NCBI RefSeq assembly: GCF_014652815.1
Contig: NZ_BMZN01000005.1
Location: 328,018-392,017 of the forward strand
Direction of reading: 5' to 3'
From: Alcaligenes pakistanensis
GTDB taxonomy: Bacteria; Pseudomonadota; Gammaproteobacteria; Burkholderiales; Burkholderiaceae_B
Length of the DNA: 64,000 bases
Each line of letters opens with the position of its first letter. The stretch's first letter is position 1. The position numbers were made by a program, and so were the translations under genes. Below, in pieces: positions 53,622 to 61,750 of the stretch. Under the pieces are notes generated by a model. That model was given only the letters and a program-made list of their open reading frames with translations, made no database searches and was not told the origin of the DNA.

Positions 53622-54623
53622 ATGACTTGCAAGATACTGATTGTGCGTACGTCCTCGTTGGGAGATCTGGTGCATATGCTGCCGGCGATCTCGGACATTG
53701 CACGCCATGTGCCCGGTGCACAGATTGATTGGCTCGTAGAAGAGAGCTTTGCCCAAATTCCGGGCTGGCATCCGGCCGTGAATGAAGTGATTCCCGTGGC
53801 GCATCGGCGCTGGCGCAAACAATGGTGGTCTGCCCAGACACGGCAGGAACGAGCCGTTCTGCGAGAGCAGCTACAAGCGCGCCAATACGATGTGGTGCTC
53901 GATATGCAGGCCTTGATGAAATCCATCTGGCTGGTACGGCAGACCAAGGGCCGTCGTCATGGCCTGGACTGGAAGTCCGCGCGTGAACCTCTAGCCTCTC
54001 TTTTTTATGATGTGCGCCACCGCGTCGGTTTCTGGCAACCGGCGGTATTCCGTCAGCGTAGTTTGGCCGCCTCTGCCTTTGGGTATCAGTTTGAAGGCGC
54101 GCCTGACTTTGGTCTGCAGGGTCTGGCTGCTCAAGCGCCCAAGGATGTTGACCCCTACGCCATCATCATGCCCTCGGCCAGCCGGGACGATAAGCTCTGG
54201 GAGCCGGATAACTGGCAGCAGGTGTTTGATCGCTTGCAGGGTGAAGGCATGGCTTTGCGTTTGTTGGCCGGCAGCCCTGCCGAATCAGAGCGTGCTGAAA
54301 CCTTGATTGCGGGCCGTAGTCAGGCGCAGGTGATGCCACGAATGGATTTGACGCCCATTGCTCTGCAATTGGCCGGTGCGCAAGTCATGGTGGGTTTGGA
54401 CAGCGGGCTGACGCATTTATCAGCCGGTTTGGGCCGTCCTACAATTGGCATCTATAAAGCCTCCACGCCAGTGCGTACGCCTTTGGAAGGCTCGGCCTAT
54501 ACCGCCAGTCTGGGTGAACGAGGGCACCCTCCTTCGGCTGAGACCGTGCTCTGTGCCATCGACCAGGCGTTGGGCCGGGCAGCCGTGCCTGAGGGCGGAC
54601 TGTTAGCCCCGCAAAAAAGTTAG
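53622..54623 (+). CDS. waaC: Lipopolysaccharide heptosyltransferase I
   Basis: This 333-residue GT-9 glycosyltransferase adds the first L-glycero-D-manno-heptose to Kdo in the LPS inner core. VRTSSLGDLVHMLPAISD at the N-terminus and MVGLDSGLTHLSAGLGRPTIGIY near residue 260 are the acceptor and nucleotide-sugar motifs. The frame is open upstream across the LysR promoter; the start at 53622 fits the family. It lies upstream of waaA with a terminator and a structured RNA candidate between them. Confidence 0.92.
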   Translation: MTCKILIVRTSSLGDLVHMLPAISDIARHVPGAQIDWLVEESFAQIPGWHPAVNEVIPVAHRRWRKQWWSAQTRQERAVLREQLQARQYDVVLDMQALMKSIWLVRQTKGRRHGLDWKSAREPLASLFYDVRHRVGFWQPAVFRQRSLAASAFGYQFEGAPDFGLQGLAAQAPKDVDPYAIIMPSASRDDKLWEPDNWQQVFDRLQGEGMALRLLAGSPAESERAETLIAGRSQAQVMPRMDLTPIALQLAGAQVMVGLDSGLTHLSAGLGRPTIGIYKASTPVRTPLEGSAYTASLGERGHPPSAETVLCAIDQALGRAAVPEGGLLAPQKS

Positions 54624-54625
54624 TC

Positions 54626-54653
54626 TGGCCCTTGTAGGCCAATTCGTTTTTTT
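54626..54653 (+). terminator. Weak terminator after waaC
   Basis: TGGCC (54626-54630) pairs with GGCCA (54637-54641); after ATTCG there is a run of seven T. The short stem makes it a moderate terminator. Confidence 0.5.
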
Positions 54654-54671
54654 GTGGGCAGGCTTTGTGCT

Positions 54672-54677
54672 TACAAT
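54672..54677 (+). promoter_or_regulatory. -10-like element TACAAT before the RNA candidate
   Basis: TACAAT matches five of six bases of the sigma-70 -10 consensus. A weak -35-like TTTTTG lies 17 bases upstream (54649-54654). Transcription would begin about 54684, at or just inside the closing stem of the structured region. Confidence 0.4.
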
Positions 54678-54680
54678 ACG

Positions 54681-54781
54681 CGATGGTAAGGGGCCAGCGG
54701 CCCCATCTTGCTATAGACCAGCGGTGCTGGATTCCTGTGGCACACCATTCTTGTATTTCCTCCCAGCAGCGCTGACCATCG
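54681..54781 (+). ncRNA. Candidate structured RNA or waaA leader
   Basis: CGATGGT (54681-54687) and ACCATCG (54775-54781) form a 7-bp closing stem. Inside are three perfect hairpins: GGGGCC-AGC-GGCCCC (54690-54704), CCAGC-GGT-GCTGG (54718-54730) and CAGC-AGC-GCTG (54764-54774), the last stacked directly on the closing stem. A single-stranded TTTCCTCCC between hairpins 2 and 3 is complementary to Shine-Dalgarno sequences. I do not recognise a known RNA class. It could be a small RNA or a regulatory leader of waaA. Confidence 0.4.
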
Positions 54782-54816
54782 GTTAGCCGCTTTTGATTTC
54801 GTACGAGGCTAAGCGG

Positions 54817-56142
54817 GTGAACCGATTTTTCTATACTGCCTCTATTCGCATTCTGGCTCCAGCCCTGATGGCCTGGATGGGTTTGCGTGCCCGTCGAGCC
54901 GGTGGCGACTGGCAAGTTCTGTCGGGTCCTCGCTTTGGTTTTTACGGTTCGCTGCCAGTGCCCAAGCGGGCTCCGGTCTGGGTGCATGCGGTCAGTCTGG
55001 GTGAAACCCGTGCTGCGCAGCCTTTGGTACGTGCCTTGCTTGATCAAGGTGAAACCGTTCTGCTGACCCACATGACGGTGACGGGTCGAACAGAAGGCGC
55101 TACTGCCTTTGCTGCTGAGATCGCCAGTGGGCAATTGCTGCAGCAATGGTTGCCTTATGACTTCCCCGGTTCGGTACGTCGTTTTTTTGCTCACTATCGC
55201 CCTTGTGCCGGGGTGCTGATAGAACGCGAAGTGTGGCCCAATCTGTTGGCCGCAGCGCGTCGACAAGGCATTCCCATGATGTTGGCCAGCGCCCGTTTTT
55301 CAGAAAAGGCGTTGCGTACCAGTTTGAAAGCGGGCTCAGTTATGCGAGGAGCCTATCGCTCTTTCAAGCTGATCTACGCTCAAAGTCTGGCCGATGCCCA
55401 GCGTCTGGAGCTGGCCGGCGCGCAAGGCGTGCGAGTATCAGGCAATTTGAAGTTTGATGTCGTGTTGCCGCAGGACAAGATTGCTCGTGGTCGTGGCTTT
55501 GCCAGCGACTTGGGACGGCGGGTTGTTGTGATTGCCAGTACGCGCGAGACCGAGCACGTCGATTTTATTGATGCGATTGCCCATTATTTGCGTCGTGAGC
55601 GTGAGCATGGCAGCGAACTGCACAGCCCAGTGCTGTTTGTTTTAATTCCGCGCCACCCACAGCGCTTTGAAGAGGCCGCCGCTTACCTGGAGCAGGCTGG
55701 TTTGCGTTCGGTGCGCCGTAGCGTGCTCCTGGAACAGGGCGATACCAGTACCAGTGCCATTCAGGCCTGTCGCGAAGTGGATGTCATGCTGGGCGATACC
55801 ATTGGCGAGATGCATTGGTATTACGGCTTGGCACGCGTGGCGATCGTAGCGGGCAGCTTTCAGCCTCTTGGCGGACAGAACTTCATCGAGGCCTGTGCGG
55901 TGGGTGTTCCCGTCATCGTTGGTCCCCACACTCATAATTTTGCCCAGGCTATGCAAGATGCCATGCAGGCAGGCGCGGCGATACGTGCAGGGACACCCGC
56001 ATTGGCGCTGCAGCAAGCGGTGGAATTAGTGGATGATCCGGCTCGGCATCACAAGATGGCTGATGCGGGATTGCATTGGGTTCAAATGCACGAAGGTGCA
56101 GTGCAACGTGTTATTTCTGGATTGGCACAAATTCGCCGTTAA
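54817..56142 (+). CDS. waaA: Kdo transferase WaaA
   Basis: This 441-residue inner-membrane-anchored GT-30 enzyme transfers one or two Kdo sugars to lipid A precursor. A membrane anchor is at residues 1-22, VHAVSLGETRAAQPLV holds the catalytic Glu, and LIPRHPQRFEEA, GDTIGEMHWYYGLA and GGQNFIEACAVGVPVIVGP are donor-binding motifs. The GTG at 54817 with GAGG upstream gives MNRFFYTASIRI, the expected start; a TTG at 54793 is possible. If transcribed from the promoter at 54672 the leader would be about 130 bases and structured. Confidence 0.92.
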   Translation: MNRFFYTASIRILAPALMAWMGLRARRAGGDWQVLSGPRFGFYGSLPVPKRAPVWVHAVSLGETRAAQPLVRALLDQGETVLLTHMTVTGRTEGATAFAAEIASGQLLQQWLPYDFPGSVRRFFAHYRPCAGVLIEREVWPNLLAAARRQGIPMMLASARFSEKALRTSLKAGSVMRGAYRSFKLIYAQSLADAQRLELAGAQGVRVSGNLKFDVVLPQDKIARGRGFASDLGRRVVVIASTRETEHVDFIDAIAHYLRREREHGSELHSPVLFVLIPRHPQRFEEAAAYLEQAGLRSVRRSVLLEQGDTSTSAIQACREVDVMLGDTIGEMHWYYGLARVAIVAGSFQPLGGQNFIEACAVGVPVIVGPHTHNFAQAMQDAMQAGAAIRAGTPALALQQAVELVDDPARHHKMADAGLHWVQMHEGAVQRVISGLAQIRR

Positions 56143-56241
56143 ATACTTTCTCACGCATGCGCTAATAAGTATTTGTTTTTACGCGTATTTGAGTTTGTGG
56201 GGATTTGCAGACTGCTTAGCCTGATTTGAATCAAATTAAAT

Positions 56242-56270
56242 AAAAAAGCCCGCATTAAGCGGGCTTTTTT
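56242..56270. terminator. Bidirectional terminator between waaA and csp
   Basis: AAAAAAGCCCGC (56242-56253) and GCGGGCTTTTTT (56259-56270) form a perfect 12-bp stem with loop ATTAA. T-runs on both strands let it serve both convergent genes. Confidence 0.95.
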
Positions 56271-56291
56271 GAGATCTAAAAACTGATCAAC

Positions 56292-56501
56292 TTACAGTTT
56301 TTGGATGCTCTTAGCTTGTGGACCCTTTTGGCCTTCTGCCGACTCGTACGAAACGCGTTGGTTTTCTTCCAAGGATTTAAAGCCCGTGCCCATGATGTCC
56401 GAATGGTGAACGAAAAGATCTTTGCCACCGTTGTCGGGGGAGATAAAGCCGTAGCCTTTTTCGTTATTGAACCATTTCACGATACCGGTTTCTGTTTGCA
56501 T
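56292..56501 (-). CDS. Cold-shock-domain protein, CspA family
   Basis: This 69-residue OB-fold protein binds single-stranded RNA/DNA and opens RNA structures. [17 protein letters not shown] is RNP-1-containing and DLFVHHSDI is RNP-2. The ATG at 56501 has AGGGA at good spacing; an ATG 9 bases upstream is too close to it. A promoter about 130 bases upstream gives a long leader as in other cold-shock genes. Confidence 0.93.
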   Translation of the reverse strand: MQTETGIVKWFNNEKGYGFISPDNGGKDLFVHHSDIMGTGFKSLEENQRVSYESAEGQKGPQAKSIQKL

Positions 56502-56633
56502 TTCCTGCATTCCCTAAAAATGACGAGCAATCTGCTCAAGAAAGATTGTCAAGATGTAAAAATCAGGGCAATGAGTATTGGAAACAATACCGTATTGAAC
56601 AAACTTCGACGAACTTGAAATCCTGCACTGCCA

Positions 56634-56663
56634 ATCGTAGGGGGTATTTAACCTGTAAGTCAA
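56634..56663 (-). promoter_or_regulatory. Predicted promoter of the cold-shock gene
   Basis: TTGACT (56663-56658) and TACGAT (56639-56634) are 18 bases apart. The leader would start about 56627 and be about 126 bases long. It contains the dyad CAATAC-C-GTATTG (56585-56597). Confidence 0.5.
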
Positions 56664-56753
56664 GCTAAATCGCCCTCTGCGTGGTTTTCAGGCAGTGTTT
56701 GATCAACAATTACAACCAAGCTTGTTTCCCGTACGGACCCCTCTGCGCCCTCG

Positions 56754-57584
56754 TTAAAGTCCGTGGTATTTACGACCAAATTCAAGCGTAGCATGAAAGA
56801 ATCCAGCCTTGCTACCACAGTCGTAGCGTGTGCCTTCATATTCATATGCATATACCGCGCGACTTTCCAAAAGACTGGCGATTCCATCCGTTAATTGAAT
56901 CTCCCCGCCTACTCCGGCTTGGGTGCGGCGCAGGTGATCAAAGATTTCGGGTTCCAATACATAACGGCCTACAACGGCTTGTGTAGAAGGGGCGACTTCT
57001 GGTGCGGGTTTTTCAACAATTCCATTAATGCGGGTGGTTTTGGAATCGACTAATTGACCCGACACAATTCCATATTTATTTGTTTCATTTCGATTTACAT
57101 TTTGTGTCGCCACAATACTGCCGTTGTATTGATGGGCCGCCTCAACCAGTTGTCGTGAGACAGGGGTGGCCGCGTCAATCAGGTCGTCGGCCAGCAACAC
57201 CAGGAAGGGTTCGTTGCCCACAATGGGCGCTGCGCACAGTACCGCATGACCCAGGCCCAGGGCGCGTGGCTGGCGGGTGTAGATACAGCTCACATGGCTG
57301 GGGATAATGTTTTGTACCGCATCCAGCAATTCCAGCTTGTTCTTGTCTTTCAGTTCCTGCTCAAGCTCAGGGAGGCTGTCAAAGTGATCTTCAATGGCGC
57401 GCTTGTTGCGGCCGGTGATGAAAATCAACTCAGTGACCCCAGCGGCAATAGCCTCTTCAACGGCGTATTGAATCAGCGGTTTGTCGACAATAGGCAACAT
57501 TTCCTTGGGCATCGCCTTGGTGGCGGGCAGGAAACGCGTGCCTAGACCGGCGACGGGAAAAACAGCTTTGCGGATGGGTTTCAT
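56754..57584 (-). CDS. galU: UTP-glucose-1-phosphate uridylyltransferase
   Basis: This 276-residue enzyme makes UDP-glucose, used for LPS core, capsule and osmoregulated glucans. [20 protein letters not shown] at residues 14-33 is the nucleotide-binding signature, and [19 protein letters not shown] and [10 protein letters not shown] are GalU marks. The end is a little shorter than in some homologues but includes all motifs. It fits with the nearby LPS genes waaC and waaA. Confidence 0.95.
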   Translation of the reverse strand: MKPIRKAVFPVAGLGTRFLPATKAMPKEMLPIVDKPLIQYAVEEAIAAGVTELIFITGRNKRAIEDHFDSLPELEQELKDKNKLELLDAVQNIIPSHVSCIYTRQPRALGLGHAVLCAAPIVGNEPFLVLLADDLIDAATPVSRQLVEAAHQYNGSIVATQNVNRNETNKYGIVSGQLVDSKTTRINGIVEKPAPEVAPSTQAVVGRYVLEPEIFDHLRRTQAGVGGEIQLTDGIASLLESRAVYAYEYEGTRYDCGSKAGFFHATLEFGRKYHGL

Positions 57585-57602
57585 AGTGTCGTCAATCGAG
57601 GG

Positions 57603-57779
57603 TCAGGGGGAAGCAGGCGCAGGGTGTGCGGGCGTTCCCAGTTGAATGGCATCTTGGTTGCGTTGCGAAAACTGCCGAGGTTCACGACCTTGCTCGCTGG
57701 GAGGCGTGCCAAAAAAGCCTTGTCCAAAGGCCAGTAGGGCTACGTTAGCCACCAGGATCAGTATGAAAAGCAGTCGCAT
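57603..57779 (-). CDS. Small membrane-anchored protein, 58 residues
   Basis: The frame starts at 57779 with AGGG upstream and encodes one N-terminal membrane helix (MRLLFILILVANVALLAFG) followed by QGFFGTPPSEQGREPRQF and a short Ala/Pro tail. In related bacteria a longer protein with this start and a C-terminal SPOR-like domain is encoded beside coaX; from recollection this one looks like the N-terminal part only. It lies downstream of coaX on the same strand, 139 bases away. Function is unknown. Confidence 0.6.
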   Translation of the reverse strand: MRLLFILILVANVALLAFGQGFFGTPPSEQGREPRQFSQRNQDAIQLGTPAHPAPASP

Positions 57780-57918
57780 CGTCGATGCCCTGAAAAATAC
57801 AATTCAACCCACGATTGTACGGGCAGGTGGGTTTAAGTTCATCCGTTTTCATGCCCAGCGTATCAATGGGTCACCCCTGTTACCTAAGGCAGCTACGTGT
57901 GTTTGGGCTGATATCTGG

Positions 57919-58755
57919 TCAAAGACGGGAAGCAAATAGCGCCAGGCCTCGCAAAGCAGGGGTTTCCAGTTCTTGGAGCGTGGGAGGCTCTTTATTTAGC
58001 AAATGACAATGGTTGCTTAATTGTTCTAGCAGTTCTTGTTGCGCCAGCGCCCGACCACCGCCCGCTAAAAAGACTAATGGGCCATGCCCCTGGCTTTGAC
58101 GGCCTTTTTCCCATTGTCGTAGCACCGCACCGGCCTGGGCCGCCGCCACGCCCGTGCTGATTGCGGCCTGAGTATTGGTGGGAAAGGCTGCCGTCTGACC
58201 GTGAGCCTCTGGAAGCTGTGCCGTATTTTGCTTGAGTGAGGCCAGCATCAAGCTGGGGCCGGGCAGAATAGACCCGCCTAAAAAGTGACGTATCCCGTTT
58301 TTTGCTGGGCCAAGCAAGTCTATGGTGGTAGCTGTGCCAAAGCTGATCAGCAATGCGCTTTGCTCGGCGGGATACTCGTGCGCCAGCAAGTCGCACAGAC
58401 CCAGCAAGGAAGCCCAGCGGTCTGCGCCCAGCTGGCTGGCCTGCTCATAATCGTTGTGTAGACCAAAAGCCTGTTCCTGAGCTTGTAGCCAATGCACTGG
58501 CCCTAGGCCCAGACGGCTGACGGCTGCATCGATTTGTGCCTGGACCTGTGGGCCAGCCACATTGACGCCCAGCGCTTGCACACCTTGTTGACAGGTAAGT
58601 TCCTGCAAGGGGGCATGGCCCGCTGCAAGCCAAACCTCCAATTGATCCAATTGGTCCGCATGTACGCTAACCGGCTGGCTTTCACGTGCCCCAGTTAAAG
58701 GATGACACCATCCTAATTTAATACGGGTGTTGCCAGAGTCGATGAGCAGGGTCAT
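57919..58755 (-). CDS. coaX: Type III pantothenate kinase
   Basis: This 278-residue enzyme phosphorylates pantothenate, the first step of CoA synthesis. LIDSGNTRIKLGW at residues 4-16 is the phosphate loop, GADRWASLLG holds a catalytic Asp, and SFGTATTIDLL the second nucleotide motif. In Bordetella the homologue is known as the Bvg accessory factor. It is placed 38 bases after birA, the usual gene pair. Confidence 0.95.
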   Translation of the reverse strand: MTLLIDSGNTRIKLGWCHPLTGARESQPVSVHADQLDQLEVWLAAGHAPLQELTCQQGVQALGVNVAGPQVQAQIDAAVSRLGLGPVHWLQAQEQAFGLHNDYEQASQLGADRWASLLGLCDLLAHEYPAEQSALLISFGTATTIDLLGPAKNGIRHFLGGSILPGPSLMLASLKQNTAQLPEAHGQTAAFPTNTQAAISTGVAAAQAGAVLRQWEKGRQSQGHGPLVFLAGGGRALAQQELLEQLSNHCHLLNKEPPTLQELETPALRGLALFASRL

Positions 58756-58793
58756 GCCGGGTTTTCAGTGCTATAGAAGTGACAGGGTGGCGA

Positions 58794-59663
58794 TTAGCGT
58801 TGGGCGCGAACGGAAACTTCGCCCACCGTTACTGCGCGTTCCGAACCATCGGGGTGACGTAGCAACAATTGTCCCGACGTGTTGATGCCCGTGACGATGC
58901 CTGTGTGCAAGACTTGGCCGTTGTCGATGATATGCACCTGTTGACCAATAAGTGCATCGACCTGTGCGTAGCGATTGGGCAGGTCAGCAAAACCTTGGGC
59001 AGTGACATGGTTCAGGCTCAGGTACAGGCTTTGTGCAACTTTGGCCACAATGTCGGAACATCGCGCCAGGGACGCTTGCTGAGAGTGCTCTGCAATGTTG
59101 CTCCAGTCCGCAATGGCGCGCTGTGTATTCTGGCTTAGGGTGGCCGCTTCACGCAAATTCAGCCCTACTCCAATAATGACAACGTGATGGTCACTGGAGC
59201 TGGGGGCCGCGCTGGCGCGGGTGGCTTCTACCAGAATGCCGGACAGCTTGGCCTGATCCCACAGCACATCATTCGGCCATTTCATGGCCAGGCGATTGCG
59301 CAGTGCAGGTTCCACAAACTGCCGCAGCGCTTCCGTGGTCGCCAGGCCAGACAAAGGCGAGAGCGTAGGTAATTGCCGGGTAGGCAGAAAAATATCGAAG
59401 GCACAGGAAAACATCAGGTTGGCCCCGATGCTGTTTTCCCAGGTACGCCCGGCGCGGCCACGACCACGGCTTTGCAAATGCGCGCCCAACAACCAGGGGC
59501 GCACACGTGGGCCAGACTCCTGCCGAGCTAGGGCGAGCAAATCCGCGTTTGTCGACTCCGTGGAGTCTACCCAGCGGATCTGGGGGAAATGCGGCAAGCG
59601 CGTACGCAACTCCGCCATCATGTCGCGAGGACTGGGTAAGGTGAATGCAGAAGAGGTATTCAT
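58794..59663 (-). CDS. birA: Biotin-protein ligase, without repressor domain
   Basis: This 289-residue enzyme makes biotinyl-AMP and attaches biotin to carboxyl-carrier protein. WVDSTESTNADLLALA and SRGRGRAGRTW are the biotin/ATP motifs, and MKWPNDVLW is typical. The N-terminal helix-turn-helix of bifunctional BirA is missing, so it does not repress biotin genes. The open frame runs 237 bases further upstream, but the start at 59663 fits the monofunctional family. Confidence 0.93.
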   Translation of the reverse strand: MNTSSAFTLPSPRDMMAELRTRLPHFPQIRWVDSTESTNADLLALARQESGPRVRPWLLGAHLQSRGRGRAGRTWENSIGANLMFSCAFDIFLPTRQLPTLSPLSGLATTEALRQFVEPALRNRLAMKWPNDVLWDQAKLSGILVEATRASAAPSSSDHHVVIIGVGLNLREAATLSQNTQRAIADWSNIAEHSQQASLARCSDIVAKVAQSLYLSLNHVTAQGFADLPNRYAQVDALIGQQVHIIDNGQVLHTGIVTGINTSGQLLLRHPDGSERAVTVGEVSVRAQR

Positions 59664-59720
59664 GACAATCCGGTACACTGGACGAGTTAAACGTAATCTT
59701 ATGTGATATTTGATCTGAGC

Positions 59721-60371
59721 ATGTCTGAACGCGTAGATACAATCCAATTTTCCGGCCAGGCCGGTGTTATTGACTGTGCTCTGGACTGGCCTGCAGGCGA
59801 GCCCCGGGGTTGGGCCTTGCTGCTGCATCCCCATCCCTTGCATGGTGGAGCACGTAATAACAAAGTCGTCACGACCTTGTCGCGCAGTGCTACCCAACAT
59901 GGTCTGCTGGCGGTACGTCCTGATTTTCGTGGGGTCGGTAAATCGGCAGGTGAATTCGACAGCAGCCGCGGTGAAACCGCTGATATGCTGGCCCTGATCG
60001 AACAGTTTCCCTCACACTTTCCGCAGTGGAATGCAGGCCCTGCTATGTTGGCTGGTTTTTCCTTTGGCACAGCGGTAGCCGCTCAAGTGTATGCCAGCCT
60101 GCAAGACGCCCAAGCTCCTTTGCCCAGCGCCTTTGTTTTGGCCGGCACGGCTGTGAATCGCTTCCGCTTCCAGGATGTCAGCCCCCCCGCCGATACTTTA
60201 TTAGTGCACGGTGAGACTGACGATGTGGTGCCCTTGTCAGAAGGCATGGACTTTGCCCGTGAGCACCAACTGCCTATGGTGGTTCTGCCTGACGCCGGTC
60301 ACTTTTTTCATGGCAAGTTGATTCAACTGCGCGAACTGGTCAGCCGTCATTTGGTTGCGCTTGGAACCTAA
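59721..60371 (+). CDS. Alpha/beta-hydrolase, CC/dienelactone-like small esterase
   Basis: This 216-residue protein has the alpha/beta-hydrolase fold: oxyanion region LLLHPHPLHGGARNNKVV, nucleophile Ser in AGFSFGTAVAA (G-x-S-x-G, about residue 109), Asp in VHGETDDVVPL and His in DAGHFFHGKL. It belongs to a family widespread in proteobacteria without a settled substrate. The ATG at 59721 is preferred to a GTG 18 bases earlier. It is divergent from birA and followed by dacC-type gene. Confidence 0.88.
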   Translation: MSERVDTIQFSGQAGVIDCALDWPAGEPRGWALLLHPHPLHGGARNNKVVTTLSRSATQHGLLAVRPDFRGVGKSAGEFDSSRGETADMLALIEQFPSHFPQWNAGPAMLAGFSFGTAVAAQVYASLQDAQAPLPSAFVLAGTAVNRFRFQDVSPPADTLLVHGETDDVVPLSEGMDFAREHQLPMVVLPDAGHFFHGKLIQLRELVSRHLVALGT

Positions 60372-60496
60372 GCCGGGTTTTGCTTTCAAATCGTTGCGTT
60401 TTCCTGCTCAGACTCAGGGGCTTGGCCCCTCACAGGCCCAGATGGCTCTGCCATAATGGGTTCTTTCCGCCACTGTCAAAGCAATCGATTTTTCCC

Positions 60497-61726
60497 ATGA
60501 CTTCTATTCAAAAATTTGCATCTCCGGTCCTTTCCCGTTGTGTGGTGGCACTTGCCTTGGCGCTGCCTATGGTGGCACAGGCGCAGACTCAAACCCCCGT
60601 CCCCACAGAGTCCGGCCAAGTTGTTGGCGCACAGACTCCCGCCTTACCCGGCGATCTGTCAGTTGTACCTGCACCTGGCCTGACGGCCCGTGCTTGGCTG
60701 TCCATGGACGTCAATAGTGGCCAGATCATTGCGGCTGAAGGGCTGAATGAACGAGTAGAGCCGGCTTCCCTGACCAAGCTGATGACCGCTTACCTGGTCT
60801 TTGATGCTTTGGAAGCTGGCCGTCTGAAGTTGGATCAGACCGTCGTCATTTCGGATAAGGCATGGCGCACTGAAGGTTCGCGCATGTTTGTGAAGGTCAA
60901 TTCCCAAGTATCTGTGAACGATCTGCTGCAAGGTGTGATCGTACAGTCCGGTAATGATGCTTCTGTCGCCTTGGCTGAAGCGGTGGCGGGTAGTGAAGGC
61001 GCCTTTGCCGCCTTGATGAACGAAGAAGCGACCAAACTGGGTTTGACAGCCACACATTTTGTGAACTCCACCGGCCTGCCTGATCCCGAGCATTTGACCT
61101 CGGTACGTGATCTGGGTGTGTTGTCCGCTGCGCTGGTCGCCCGCTTTCCCCAGTACCTGCATTACTACAGTCAAAAAGAGTACACCTACAACAATATCAA
61201 GCAGCCTAACCGTAACCGCCTGCTCTGGCTGGATAACACGGTGGATGGCTTGAAAACTGGTCATACCCAATCGGCGGGTTACTGCTTGGTGTCCACCGCC
61301 TTGCGCGATGGCCGCCGTGTGGTGTCGGTGGTCGTGGGCACGGCCAACGATGCCGCCCGTACCGAAAACAGCCTGAAGCTCTTGAACTGGAGCTTCCAGA
61401 ACTTTGAAACGGTCAAGCTGTACGACGCCAGTAATCCTGCCGTCACAGCCCGTGTTTGGGAAGGTGAGCTTGAGAACGTAGGCCTGGGTACCGAAGGCGC
61501 TTTGTGGCTGACTGTTCCACGCGGTAAATCCGCTGAGATCAAGCCAGTGGCCAACTACACTCAGCCTCTGCTGGCCCCGTTGAGCAAGGGTGATAAGGTC
61601 GGTACACTGACTTTGTCCCTGGACGGAAAAGTCTTGGCGGAGCAGCCTTTGCTGGTGCTGGAAGATGTGCCCGAGGCAGGCTTTTTTGGTCGTATGGCCG
61701 ACAAAGTACGCTTGATGTTTGAGTAA
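60497..61726 (+). CDS. D-alanyl-D-alanine carboxypeptidase (PBP5/6 type)
   Basis: This 409-residue penicillin-binding protein trims D-alanine from peptidoglycan pentapeptides in the periplasm. A signal peptide ends near MVAQAQ (residue 30). The catalytic SLTK is at 91-94, SGN at 151-153 and KTG at 253-255. A C-terminal beta domain and an amphipathic membrane anchor (FFGRMADKVRLMFE) follow. It resembles DacC/DacA. The start at 60497 was chosen by the signal peptide; the frame is open upstream. The dat gene begins 24 bases later; released D-alanine may feed that enzyme. Confidence 0.94.
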   Translation: MTSIQKFASPVLSRCVVALALALPMVAQAQTQTPVPTESGQVVGAQTPALPGDLSVVPAPGLTARAWLSMDVNSGQIIAAEGLNERVEPASLTKLMTAYLVFDALEAGRLKLDQTVVISDKAWRTEGSRMFVKVNSQVSVNDLLQGVIVQSGNDASVALAEAVAGSEGAFAALMNEEATKLGLTATHFVNSTGLPDPEHLTSVRDLGVLSAALVARFPQYLHYYSQKEYTYNNIKQPNRNRLLWLDNTVDGLKTGHTQSAGYCLVSTALRDGRRVVSVVVGTANDAARTENSLKLLNWSFQNFETVKLYDASNPAVTARVWEGELENVGLGTEGALWLTVPRGKSAEIKPVANYTQPLLAPLSKGDKVGTLTLSLDGKVLAEQPLLVLEDVPEAGFFGRMADKVRLMFE

Positions 61727-61750
61727 TCCTTTGGTGCGAGGCCGACTCCT

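Noticed and set aside
54681-54781. tRNA or SRP RNA identity for the structured region
   Set aside because: It lacks the T-loop, CCA-end pattern and the conserved SRP hairpin sequence, and at 101 bases with three short hairpins fits neither.
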